Notes under the pieces: generated by a model
Database searches by the model: none
What the model was told of the DNA's origin: nothing
What the model saw: the letters and a program-made list of their open reading frames with translations, nothing else
In this document: positions 1-10,985 of the stretch, in pieces
How the letters are laid out: each line of letters starts with the position of its first letter
Position numbering within the stretch: position 1 is the stretch's first letter
Made by a program: the position numbers and the translations under genes
Assembly (NCBI GenBank): GCA_030770425.1
Contig: JASJFT010000153.1
Span: 45,458 to 109,457, forward strand
Reading direction: 5' to 3'
Source of the DNA: Darksidea phi
Lineage: Eukaryota; Ascomycota; Dothideomycetes; Pleosporales; Lentitheciaceae
DNA: 64,000 nt

Positions 1-1097
1 ATCTTGCCCAATCAATCAGCTTAATGCATAGCTATGCGATGGGACGGCGTAGATCTTTGTCTCAGTAATCGGCCAGCACATGGCCACCTAACGTACGATG
101 GAGGAACGTACGTAATCTGCAGAGCCTCCTGCATGGAGTAGCTGCGTGCTTTCACGATAGACGCTTGGCATATGCTTCAAGTGATAGATTGATGCAGACA
201 CTAGCGTACGTAAACGTTACACGGGTTGCGACACCTTCGTACTCGCCAAAGGTAGCAGATACTTACAAGAGCTGCAACCGTCAGCGTTCGGTGTCCCCGC
301 GGTGCCCACTCAGCAGCCCTTGCGCTCCACCTTTGTCCCATATCTTTGTCTCGCCCTGTCCTTGTCAGCGTCGTGCTTGTTCCGTTGCAATATCATGACT
401 AACAAATGCACAGTCTGCATAACGTAACAAAGGCCAAGTCTTTCGTAGTCTCGAGCGAAATCGCTCGACTCGCACTTGCCGCGTTGGGAGCCGTGAGTAC
501 ACACCGGAGATTTAGTGTAAATCAACCTTCCCAAACGGTCTTTCGGTTAAAGCCTCTTGACAACAACAAACCGCCGATCACAATAAACAGGTGCAAAGAC
601 GAAAAGTGATAGTGAATGAGGGTCGTTGTATGTGCAATATCTAGCAAGTCGTTCATATATACAGTAGAAAATAATGCGTAAAGTCATCCATCTACAAGGA
701 TAGGAAGAAACATCATGCTTCCCGTCTAGCCCATTATGCCTAGTAACCATGAATACGTCCATTTATCAGACCATATCAAGGGAAATTTTGAAATGCTCAG
801 ATGCAATAAGCCCAAGTAAATGCTCAAGTAAACTCCTGTCGTGCCCATGCGAAACCATACGCCGTGTCGCGATGCAATGCTATAATGAAAGCAAGTCGAG
901 TCTATGGGTATAACAGGAAAGGGAAAAAAGTGTGTAGGAAAGTATAAACAGAGAAGTGAAAAATAGAAAAGAAGACCTGGGTACGGTTCGTGAAGTCCGA
1001 TGTCTCAAACAAAAGGAAAGGCTCCCACAAATGATGACAAAGTCCGTTGTTTCAAGGCACCGCCGGGCGGACTTGGTAAGGTGTGTATATAGGACGT
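1..1097. other. Intergenic, no supported gene
   Basis: Only short overlapping open frames on both strands occur here. None has a recognisable domain or a splice pattern that extends it. The right end should contain the 3' untranslated region of the minus-strand gene that stops at 1098. Confidence 0.6.
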
Positions 1098-2928
1098 TTA
1101 GCCCAGGCAGAGGAGACGGTTGAAGGGAACCTCGGTGGTGCTGTTGGTCGGCTGCAGCATCTCATCCCACCAGCCATCGCGGCGCTGTTGGGTGGAGTCC
1201 TGATTCTGGAGCCAGATGCGCATGCCGGAGATACGCTTGAGTACGGCGGGAAGAGTGTTCTTATCACCCTCTCGGATGGGGACGACGCGCTGGTAGATGC
1301 GGTCGCGCTTGTCTGAGTTGGCGGTCACGGCGGCAATGAAGAGAGGCCAGACGGGGTAGATGGCGGTGTAGAGATTGCCCTTGACGGGGATGGAGAGGAG
1401 GACGGCAGTGAGGGCGTCGTTGAGCTCCATGACGGCAGGATTGAAACGAGTGAATCTGATTCCATATTAGTATATGATAGAAGCTAATGTGCTAGTAGAT
1501 AACTTACCCATAAAGGCGGCATCGGACATAGATGAGTGCGGCAAGGCGGAAAGCCTCAGCAGTGGCGAGCATAACATCCTGAGCATCGCCCGGAAGCTCT
1601 GTCGACCACTGCCTCAGGCTCTGGAGCTGCTGCTCCTGAAGCTGAGCGTACATGAGCTTGTTCGGTCCATTCTCAATCGCCAGCGAGTTGATGGACGAGA
1701 TTATGAAGAGGAGCTGCGGCGATAGACCAGCAACGGCGCAGATCTTCTGGGCCTCGCCCGGAGGCATACCCTCGTACCAGTTCTTGGTTTCCAGCGAAGT
1801 CAGTTGAGTGTTTTGCAGAGCGAAGGAAGTCTGAGCAGTTCGTGCGAGGACGAGCTGTGTGCGCATAAAAAGAGCGGGGTCGGAAGCCGGGTTGACGAGA
1901 TCAGTGGGGATGATCTCGAAGATGTTGGCGTGGCAAGACCAGCAGAGGCTTGCCTCGTTTGGTTCGTCGACGGCAGAGTGGTGCATCAAGAGCATGGCAG
2001 TGGCAAGAGCAGCTTCGTAGTTGTCTCCAGCACTGATCTGCTCAGCCAGCGCCTGTAGTGCTTGCGAAGAGTAGTAGAGCTCAGCCTGGTGCCACCGCTC
2101 CCTCTCCGCGGGAAGATACTCGCGGATGTAGAAGGCGCTGAGGCTGAGGATTGCAAACCTTGTGCTCTCGCATGTCTGTGCGGTCTGCAGAAGAGAGATG
2201 TAGGTGTTGGACTGTGTGGATGCTGTACGGCCAGGGCAGAGGCCGTTGATGTAGAAATCGAGCAGGAGCTGTTCCATGTCACACCAGGCGCTGGTATCTG
2301 GCACATACTTGATCAGGCTGGTGTATCCTGTATCCTGAGAAGAAGAGCTATCGAAGGAGTGAACAGAGGTGGGAGGGGTGAAAGGGCTGCTGGATGTGGC
2401 GCGCAGAGCATCCATCTCCAACATGGGTGATTCGACTAAGCCAATCAGTAAGGTCACGAAGCTAATAGCAAATAGTGACTAACCTTTGAGACCAGCAAGG
2501 TCCGAGATCTCGCAAAGGAAGTCCTGGCAGGCATCTGCCTTCGACCGTTGAATGTGTCGGATTCGCTGAACCACGAGTGTAACTGCACCAGTGTCTTGGA
2601 TGAGGGAGAGGTAGGTCTGCTGCGTCTGGAGCGTGGTCTTGAACTTCTCGAACTGCTTCGCGTTGAGCTCGCCCAACCGCCAGTACAGCTGTCCCAAGAC
2701 CTCGAGAAGCACGACACCAGGACCCTCTGTGATCATCCACTGCCGAATCACCAAAAGGTTGCGTCGGCTATTGCGCTGGTTGCCCTCGGTGGGGAGGTCC
2801 ACGACCCTTGCGAGCAAGCGGTCGATGTGTGTGCAGTCGAGGCATCCGAAGTCCGGTGACATGGAAAGGTGCTGAAGAGCATCGTTGGCGGCCTCCAAGG
2901 CCTTGACGAGTCGTCTGTCTGCGTCCAT
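1098..2928 (-). CDS. Fungal transcription-factor-domain protein lacking a zinc cluster
   Basis: The model has three exons (2928-2484, 2435-1508, 1455-1098) and encodes 576 residues. Both introns are textbook: GTTAGT donor with TTAG acceptor, and GTAAGT donor with a TACTAAT branch and CAG acceptor. They join the frames exactly. From about residue 180 the protein is helical and resembles the fungal-specific transcription factor middle region (Fungal_trans_2 type), with blocks such as LLLDFYINGLCPG and LATAMLLMHHSAV. The N-terminal 150 residues are helical and unrecognised. There is no Zn2Cys6 cluster (CX2CX6C) in the protein or in the upstream sequence I read, so it either lost its DNA-binding domain or acts as a partner of other factors. 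The family call is inference. The exon structure is well supported. The gene stands alone in a gene-poor stretch. Confidence 0.78.
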
Positions 2929-4446
2929 TGTTGCTGCGATGGGTTGTAATGAGATGTGATGCGAAGTGGAGTCGAGTAGTGCCCAGTGTTGTCCGTAGAG
3001 ACTGTAGTCCGTAGAGTCCGGAGTGTGTTGTTGTAGTGGATGTCTGTTGTTGCGGACACTGGAAACTCTTATGCGGAGCTCGAGGGTCTGTCAAGTCTTG
3101 TCCGATGCTGATATCGGGCTTGTAGAGGCGTGCGAAGTTACCGGTCGGTGGTCTACACAGAGAGTTGTAAGGTGCACAGAGAACGTGGGGAAAAGTCACT
3201 AGTAGGACCCTGGTCGCCCTACGGAAATAGAAACGAGACGAGACTTGAACGAAAGTGGGAATTCTACAATGAGAAGACGAAACGCCTGAGACAAGGACGG
3301 TATAACTACAGAAAGGCTTCGTCGCGCCTGCGGAGTGGCAGGCTGATTCTGACACCGTCTGTGGCCGGCCAAGACCAGAGGTCCCCGAAAGGAACCCCCA
3401 AAGCGCTTGAGCGTCGGAATACTAGTGAGCATGAGCTTAAATCGTTCCGGGTTAGACGAGAGCAGAAAGAGACAATGCGGCAGGCCGTGCGCTGGAATAC
3501 ATGCCTCTAGCATAGCGTTACTGAACGTGCAGACGGTCTGTTTACCTCTAGTCGCCGGCATCCACCCCTCCTTCGATGTTCATCGGTCCTTGGGCGAGCG
3601 TGCGGCCCAGCTAGGAGCAGCGTAGACGGAGGCCCAGCACCGCGTTGAAGGCCACATCTACCTTAGGTAGGCCGCAACGCAGCCCTCGTGCCCTCGAGAA
3701 GAGCGGCGGCGGAAATTCGTGTGAAGATGCACAGCATTGGCCCACGTCAGCGAGCTGCCATGTCCGGCGCCGGGATTGCGAAGGCGTTGGCGGGAGTTAC
3801 GGAGCAGGCGCGGCTATTATGTCACTAGGGAGCAGGCCGAAGCGGCGCAGCAGACCGATGCCATGTCCACAGTCCACAACGCTGTCCATATGAGGAAAAA
3901 GGGCTCCAATCTTTTTCCGGAGCGGCGGTGCGACGGCTGCAGCATGGCCCCCGCGCGTGTAGCTCGGATCTACGCAAGGGCCCATGGCCGGCCGTTTGCG
4001 AGGCTCGCGTTTAAGCTTTTCTCAAATCGCGGGATTCTACCCGGGGGTCTGCACTTGCAGGCCTTTTGCTTCTCGATCGCCCACGCTCCTGCTCGTGATC
4101 GTGTGCTAAATACTCCCCGAAGTCCGTAGCCCTCTGAAACAGCCGTTTGGACGGCTACCTTTCTGCCCTCGCTCGCCCTAGGCCCCGCAGCCACCACGTT
4201 GACCAGCTACTGCAGAGCGGGATGAAGGCCTTCTGCTAAGTCTCGGGTACGGTACCAGATCCACGATGAAGCGCGTTTCAGACGTCACTGTCTCGACATG
4301 GGTCTGATATGTCGAGCTACATCTCCGACTTCCTCCCCAAACTTTTGTTGACAGCTGCCAAACTTCTCTGCATTGTCCTCATTTGGCCCGTCGTAACATC
4401 AGTGCCCGACTTTGTGGGCCCGAACAAGAACTCAGGGCCAGTTTCG
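2929..4446. other. Intergenic and promoter sequence
   Basis: This stretch holds the promoter of the minus-strand transcription-factor-like gene and, at its right end, the promoter of the small plus-strand gene at 4604. A GC-richer part around 3600-4200 gives open frames of 60-130 codons on both strands. They overlap each other, share no domain and show no splice logic, so I do not call them. Confidence 0.5.
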
Positions 4447-4453
4447 ATATATA
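4447..4453 (+). promoter_or_regulatory. TATA-like box
   Basis: An ATATATA run lies about 150 bases upstream of the start of the 62-residue peptide gene. It is followed by a pyrimidine-rich stretch and a CACACA-containing leader just before the ATG, a common fungal core-promoter layout. Confidence 0.4.
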
Positions 4454-4603
4454 CTACACGCTCTGCGCATGGCTCGATTTTGGGTCTAAATCTACTCGCA
4501 TTTATCACCAGCTTCCTTTTTGTATTTCATCATTTCGTCATTCTGCACTCTCCAGCAGCTTCATTTCCACACACAATATTCCTATTCTTCCTGCGAATCA
4601 AGA

Positions 4604-4847
4604 ATGAATGTCATCGGAGCCATTTCCAATTCAGGACTCGCCATAACGGCGACCCCGGCTCAGCTCTGTATTGGTGCCGGTTTGGTGGGTGTAGGTCTCC
4701 TCAGCAGTGCCAGACTTTTGCTCAGGAAGTAGTATGTATTGGTTTCTTTGATAAACTTCCGTCTCTAGACTACTAACAGATTACAGCGATGATGCTTCTC
4801 GAACCTTGCATGGCGTCTCCTTCGGCGTCTTCCTTTGGTCACAGTGA
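4604..4847 (+). CDS. Small spliced membrane peptide, 62 residues
   Basis: The exons are 4604-4731 and 4787-4847. The 55-base intron has a GTATGT donor, a TACTAAC branch site and a TTACAG acceptor. Joining the exons replaces an immediate TAG stop by a Tyr codon and adds 19 residues (starting YDDASRTLHGV) before a TGA. Residues about 16-40 form one hydrophobic, Gly/Ala/Leu-rich segment that could span a membrane, followed by a basic RLLLRK patch. I do not recognise the family. Perfect splice signals, a TATA-like box and a typical leader argue that it is real. It could be a small mitochondrial or ER membrane subunit, but nothing in the sequence decides that. Confidence 0.6.
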
Positions 4848-7800
4848 AAAGGGGCCGTCGACACTCAAAGGGGAGCACCTACTATATCAGTTCAGCAGCT
4901 CCTCTTTTGGGTCACATGAAACCTGCTCGAGCCTTTTCTGTGAGCGCGAATGGATTGTCTTCTCAGATCATGTGGCGAAGTCGGGAACGGTATGCCAACT
5001 CCACCCCTGGTTGGTAACGACGACTAGCAAGAAAGGCCTTATTATAGGAGAGCGGAAGGTAGATGAGGCTGTTTGTATGCATTGCCTCCCCTCTAATGAG
5101 GCCCTAGAGAATGGGCAATAAATATGCATCCAAAATCCGGAGTTGGTTGTTGTACCGCAGTACTGTCATAGCTTGTCGCTTCCTAGTACAGAAGGTCATG
5201 ACGAATACAGAAAGTCATCACTCGGAAAATTACGCTGATATTGCATTCATTGTTCGCGGAAGTTTAGTAAGAATGCGCTAAACTATCTACAATTGCACAC
5301 ATCCCCCTAGCTCGCGTCATCACCACGTGCAAACATTATGCCGTCTTACCTTTGTGATTTGGAGGAATTCGAGCGAGACATTCTCTTTATCATAACAGCC
5401 TTCCAACATTATCAGACCTTCACCCCAATTTTGCACAAGCTTCTATTTGAGAAACTTGGAGGCGATTGGCAGGAAAATACGAAGGATTTTTCAGCTTTGG
5501 TTACGTTCGCCCCCAACGGTATATCGCCCCTTTAGAGACCTGTTAGGAGGATTTCCGCATGCGCGATTGTATGCATTGCCCAAAATGTCGCTTCCCGCGA
5601 GCGGTGTGTCCAACTTAGGTGTTACACGTGTTCTAGTCCCATCTCCCCTTGCCCATGGGAGGTTGCAAATACTCTGCCATAGCAAGCGAATGCTGCATCT
5701 CTAAAAAACACCCAATCTGCATTCATTTCATGATAGCTTCAAGGAGGAAAATCCAAATAGGTTGATTGGATAATTTCCAGCGTGCAACCGGCTCTTTTAT
5801 GAAAGAACAAAGATGCACACCCCTGCATACGACGTCCCCGCGCAACCTCCATCACGAACACCGCACTCTCCAGAACGCCCCCACTGCCACCAAATAGCCA
5901 CCAGCTCTTCCATCTCCCCGTATCCCCCTTACGCATCCGTTCCACACACAGGAGACAGACGCGCGAGCTCAAGCTACTCACAACGACCATTCTGCTCGCC
6001 TCGGGGATCCCGTGGACCGGCGTAACTCGAACGATCCTAGCCTGACCCCGCTCGGCCCCAAAATCGCCCCCAGCGTTCCTGATCAGAAATCCGCATCCCC
6101 GACCCGATCCGGCACCCAGCGTTGTGGTGGGGGCACAATTGCGCGGGATGCGATGCAGGTGAAAGGGAGAGAGGTGGAATGCAGGGTTACCCGACGCAAT
6201 CCGCCTTATGACGGGAGCGGGGCCGGGGACCTTGGCTTGAGGTGAAGGCGGGAAACGTGATCGCTGGGATACGTACTGTGTAGGAGTGTTGGTGAATTGT
6301 TTCATGTCACGATTTGGTTCCCCGATGTCCGTAAGGCTGAAGTATTTGGTAGTCACGTTGGCCGAACGATTAGACCACTAAATGTAGTAGGTTCTGCTAG
6401 TGCAGTATGACGGTGATCTACTTCTAGCTTCGGGCTTTTCATACCATAGGCCTCGATATGGTTTCTGTGAGGCATGCGTGATGCCGTCCGCCCCCAGTTA
6501 AGACGCGTATCCTCTTAGTGCCTGAGTAAGTCGCAGACAAGCATATCCCCGGCCTTCAATTTTCCGACCGCGACCTCTCGACCTCGTTCCGTTATGCACT
6601 TCCCGGTTTTATACGTGCAAGGCTTCGAATCAATAGATCAGCACGACACATGCTGAAGCGAGACGTTGTAGAGCTTGAGACAATATCTGGAAGCAAGAAA
6701 GGTTCGTGTTTATGTTTTCACGTTGAGGGCGGGAAGTTTTACGGGCATTGTCATTGATGTTGAGCCTTCTCAGATTCGTGCTTGCTTGCTGTTGGCCGGG
6801 TATAGTTCTCAAAGATAAATATGTAGCCAAAGGCATCTGGTGCCAAGAAAACAAGAGGTGTTTCGCAGTTTTCGGATCAGAAAATAATATGTCGGCATTG
6901 TCTCGACAGTAACGAAAAACATATGAGCCTACCGTAGCATAAGCCGTCCGGCGGGGGCACGTAGGCTGCGACACCCAATACACCTGGCCGCATCCCGATC
7001 ATTGGTGAGATGACAGCCTTTCTTTGCAGACCCATTGATGTGATCTCTCCCGCCCCCGAAGGTTTTGCATACAAGCCAGCATCTGGAACGCACATAGTAG
7101 CGAGAAATAAATCAGAGGCTTTGACACCACATTGGTGACATCCATCGTCGGTATTGCTGGAAAGCTTGTTCGTAGCAAGTTGGCGGACTTAACTGGGCTC
7201 CCGTGGTTCCTTCGGTGTCCATCTACTACATTGTACGCAGATCCAAACTTTGAAACACCTTGTCCCTTCGTCCCGCGCATACTCTATGTTGCACGCATCC
7301 GGAGTGACCTTTAGTGTGTTATGCTTCGTGAAACAGGTAAGAAATCCCCAGTAGCCCCCAATGGTGTGTTCTAATCTTCCAAATATGTTATACTTGTAGA
7401 TACATAAACCTGCAGGGGGTGCTGGTGCACCATCGCAAATTGTCTTGCCATACGGATTGAGCACTTCCATTTTGAGTAGCCACCTACCTTTCTACCTTCC
7501 TATATACACTATGAGATTCGGATTTCGCTCCACCTGGTCATAGACACTATGCAAGGTTTCAATATAGCTTTACTCGCTGCTACTGTATATATAGAAGTTC
7601 CACATGCAAAGGAAGTGATCCCTACACCTCACGTTCATGACAATCAGACTTCCAGGAATGACTACTCAAAGCATACCCAAAACCACAGTAAGGAGCCTCC
7701 TTCCATGTCAAACAGTTACTCATAACTAATCTACACTTCGAAAAGCGTTTAAGTCGAGAAGAAACGAAACATTTGCTTTTATGGTATCCTAAAAAAGCTG

Positions 7801-8346
7801 TCAAATTGATTCGATGCGTGATGACTTCATCGACCTTAACCAATGTATCTCGCTCTGGTCAATTGATCAAATGGCATGTCAAGGTTCATAGAGATAGCCC
7901 TAACACCACGGCACGCGTACCTCGTGCACATATCTTCATCCCGCATATTGTATCTCATACAGACCACAGATTTAATCTCGCCTCCTCTTCATAACTTCCT
8001 TCCCCTCTCATCTGTTTCTGTCCCTTGGTGGCTCCCCCGCTCTCTAGGTTGCTTGCCTCCTGTATATCAACAACCAAAACACTGCCACACAACTTTTCTA
8101 TTGACATTGCATACTCTGTCCTTGGTTTTCTCTCCTGGATAGTTCCTAGTAAGTAAATTCTTACTCTCGTCACTAATATCCTTGGAGCTGTATTTAGGGC
8201 AGTTCTATGGTTCGTCTAGGCTGATCTTGCGACCTGGATGCGGGGTGTATATGGGCATTCTGGATACCGGCTGTAAGAGATGATCGATCAGTAAAGGTAG
8301 AAAGAGAAGATGGAATAGCAGGTTCATCAACGTAGTCCCCATCGAG
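4848..8346. other. Gene-poor intergenic region
   Basis: I find no supported gene in 3.5 kb. A 205-codon minus-strand frame (5739-6356) is low-complexity, lacks any domain and shares its span with open frames on the other strand. A 65-codon frame at 5338-5535 (plus) is a weak candidate only. At about 8000-8200 a pyrimidine-rich, CAACAACCAAAACAC-containing stretch followed by a TAAGTA/TTTAG intron-like segment looks like a promoter and leader. The first ATG behind it (8211) stops after five codons, so it may be the orphaned promoter of a gene destroyed by the repeat island that starts at 8347. Confidence 0.45.
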
Positions 8347-8882
8347 TATTTGATTTGGATTTGCATAGTGGGAGTCTCTTTAGAAGGTCCACACGAAACA
8401 CAGTAGGAGTTTGTACACAGTAGAGGTGCTATACCCACACCTTATACACGATAATAGAGCTGTAGAGCTGTACACAGTACGACGAGGTAATGTTTCGAAC
8501 ATTGAGGCGGTTGGGAGACCAACAGCGGTAGCGATGAGTTAGCGCACCCACACTACCACCCACAGTATAAAAATTGCCTGCGATAATACTAGCATCCCAC
8601 TCACATCTATCTCTTATCCTTTGCTAGCTTCCTTACTACATCTATCTCTTATACCCAGCTAGCTTCCTTACATTAATACCTACTAACTATATATCTTTAC
8701 TAACGATCGTTCGCCTAGTCCTTTAGCAGGACCTTTAGTAGGAGGAACTAGAGTATAATACGCTATTCGAGTATAGCGCTTTAAACCTTTTAAATCTCGC
8801 GGTACAGTATCCCCGGTATTATAGGCGGGAGGTACTGTCGATAGGGCTCCTTAATTTCAATAACTATTAATATAAAACTAAC
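8347..8882 (+). repeat. Repeat copy 1, LTR-like
   Basis: This is the first of two adjacent direct copies. Both begin at TATTT(G/A)ATTTGGATTT, share a block around ACGATCGTTCGCCTAGTCC and end at AAAACTAACTAT. The copies differ mainly by C-to-T and G-to-A changes in CA/TG contexts, which is the RIP signature. Copy 1 keeps more of the original CA/TG, especially in its left 300 bases. It may be a solo LTR or the outer LTR of a nested pair. Confidence 0.6.
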
Positions 8883-9497
8883 TATTTAATTTGGATTTAT
8901 ATAGTAGGAGTCTCTTTAGAAGATCCGTACGAAATATAGTAGGAGTTTATACATAGTAGAGGTACTATATCTACACCTTATACATGATAATAGAGCTATA
9001 GAGCTATATATAGTAATACCGACGAGGTAATATTTCGAATATTAAGGTACTAGACGAGAAATAATATATAATACCGAACTACAGAGCCTGGTTAGGAGAC
9101 TAATAGTGGTAGCGAGGAGTTAGCGTACCAATACTACTACCTACTACCTATAGTATAAAAATTACCCGCGATGATACTAGTATCCTACTTACTATATCTA
9201 TCTCTTATCCTTAGCCAGCTTCCTTATATCTATCTTTTATCCTCAGCTAGCCTCCTTATATTAATACCTACTAATTATATATCTTTACTAACGATCGTTC
9301 GCCTAGTCCTTTAGTAGGACCTTTAGTAGGACCTTTAGTAGGACCTTTAGTAGGAGGAACTAGAGTATAATAGCCTATTCGAGAATAATACTCTAAACCT
9401 TTCGAATATCGCGGCGGAGCGTCCCCGGTACTATAGGCGGGAGGTATTACTAATAGGGCTCCTTAATTATAATAATTATTAGTATAAAACTAACTAT
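8883..9497 (+). repeat. Repeat copy 2, LTR-like
   Basis: This second head-to-tail copy is more strongly converted to TA. It carries an extra segment around 9022-9095 and an expanded short tandem repeat of ACCTTTAGTAGG units near 9310-9355. Its right end runs directly into decayed coding-like sequence, as expected for the 5' LTR of a retroelement. Confidence 0.6.
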
Positions 9498-10020
9498 ACG
9501 TTAGATATATTCGAGGGAACGAGCGGTGATAGGATTCTTATATAGCTATTGGTAGTTACCTATAGTATGTTCCTATCCGAGGCCCTATATAACGAGGATA
9601 GGCGTTTCGTTAAGAGGTAGCTATACTATCTACGTAGGCTAGAGGACAAGCTTATATAGGGAAGACCGTTTAAGAGGGAGGAATCGGCCTTCTTAGTAGA
9701 CTATTAAAGGAACTAATACCTAACGTAGAAGATAGAGCTAGTATCTATAGTAGATACGATACGAACGATAGCGTAGGGGATCGAATACGGAGGAACTGGT
9801 AGGGATAGACAGGACGGACGACGGGGATACCTGGCTAGGGAGGCTTACTATCGTTGTTACTACCCGTACCAAGATATGTTATTAGTTAAGCAGCGCGAGG
9901 GTCCAGAGGGCTAGGTATAGGTATCTATAGTAGGGGGTTCGGCGTTGTCGGCGCGTTTAACTGTCTACATATATTATTAGTAAATTAGGAGCTGTTATTG
10001 TCCTGTAGTTACTGCCTATT
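9498..10020 (+). mobile_element. Decayed retroelement internal fragment
   Basis: Directly after repeat copy 2, the plus strand shows protein-like stretches (for example EALYNEDRRFVKR, then KREESAFLVDY) interrupted by in-frame TAG codons at positions expected for former CAG or TGG. That fits a RIP-inactivated gag-like region. It breaks off at about 10020, where ordinary sequence resumes, so the element is truncated at its 3' side. The family is not determined. Confidence 0.5.
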
Positions 10021-10985
10021 ACGTGAGATATCGAAACATTAAAACACAATAAGGTGATTAGAATCACGAAAAACACAGCCAGCCCAGGAGCCAACGTGAC
10101 GTCACGCCGGGTAGTGGCCCAAGCTCCTGGGGGAGGGGGTCTTCATCAAGTATATGGGGTTTGTTGGGTGGGAGAATGGCTTGAAGAGGTTGGTGCAAGA
10201 AAGCTTGGAGGAGCGGCTGGTGGAAGAAGGATTCAACAATGGGTTGACGGTGTTTTTCCACCGTGCCCTCGGTCACAGTCACAAAGTAGTAGCAGTGACC
10301 CACTTGGTTTGTGGTACCGTCCTAAATACATGAACTCTTCCTTCCCCCCGCGCTTATTCAAGCTTCAATCTGTCTAGCGCTTCACCTCAACCTTCTCCTC
10401 TGGCCCACTCTTTCCATTCCGCGCCGCAACAAGCCGCCCATCCCTTCCTAGCATATATTCCCTTTACAAACTTTCCACACTCACGGCCATTCCCCACATA
10501 GTATTTTTATTTCCTATAATCGTAAACTCAATACGTTTATGTTAAATTACTCCATGGACACAGCATACACTTATCGCACCAAGGCTTCGGCTAATACATC
10601 GGTACTAGATACGGGTATGTTACATGTTACTTGATGGGAAGTAGAAGCGAAAGGCGATCTACGGTTTAAAACCAGGTGTTGAAAGTTTCTATGTCGATGG
10701 TGTAGTGGAAGAAGCTGTACAAGCACGCATCTCTATTTGTACGCGCCAGGTTTGTAGTGTCACTTCGGTTATACCGTCATCAGAGCCATCTACGGAGGCG
10801 GCAATGCACTTCGCGTCAAGGTCAGGTCTGCTCCCCACCCAACATGCACTCATACCCTCCATTCCGCAAATGAATACATTCGCGCTACTTATGTACAGCT
10901 TGGCAAAGACATTTGGACTATCTATCTCTACACCTGTGGTGCCTCAATCCGACATCTTTCTCCCACGCACATCCATTTTCCAAAC
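10021..10985. other. Intergenic, 3' flank of GPI7
   Basis: The sequence returns to normal base composition. The right part is the 3' flank of the minus-strand GPI7 gene. A plus-strand frame at 10705-11043 partly runs antisense to GPI7 and is not called. A short coding-like stretch at 10154-10333 is listed separately. Confidence 0.5.
10154..10333 (+). CDS. Possible orphan coding fragment beside the repeat island
   Basis: A 59-codon frame from ATG to TGA has protein-like composition, including LKRLVQESLEERLVEEGF and HRALGHSHKVVAVTHL, with an amphipathic helix-like centre. It extends upstream without a stop for about 12 further codons, with an AAG/CTC junction that could be an acceptor. It may be the last exon of a gene whose front was lost to the retroelement ending at 10020. 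I recognise no family, and the case is weak. Confidence 0.25.
   Translation: MGFVGWENGLKRLVQESLEERLVEEGFNNGLTVFFHRALGHSHKVVAVTHLVCGTVLNT

Noticed and set aside
4309..4776. 155-codon plus-strand frame overlapping the small peptide gene
   Set aside because: It is in another frame, crosses the TATA-like box and leader, and reads through the well-defined intron at 4732-4786.
5739..6356. 205-codon minus-strand frame
   Set aside because: Low-complexity composition, no domain, no leader or splice context, and open frames on the opposite strand over the same bases. It looks like chance in a GC-moderate stretch.
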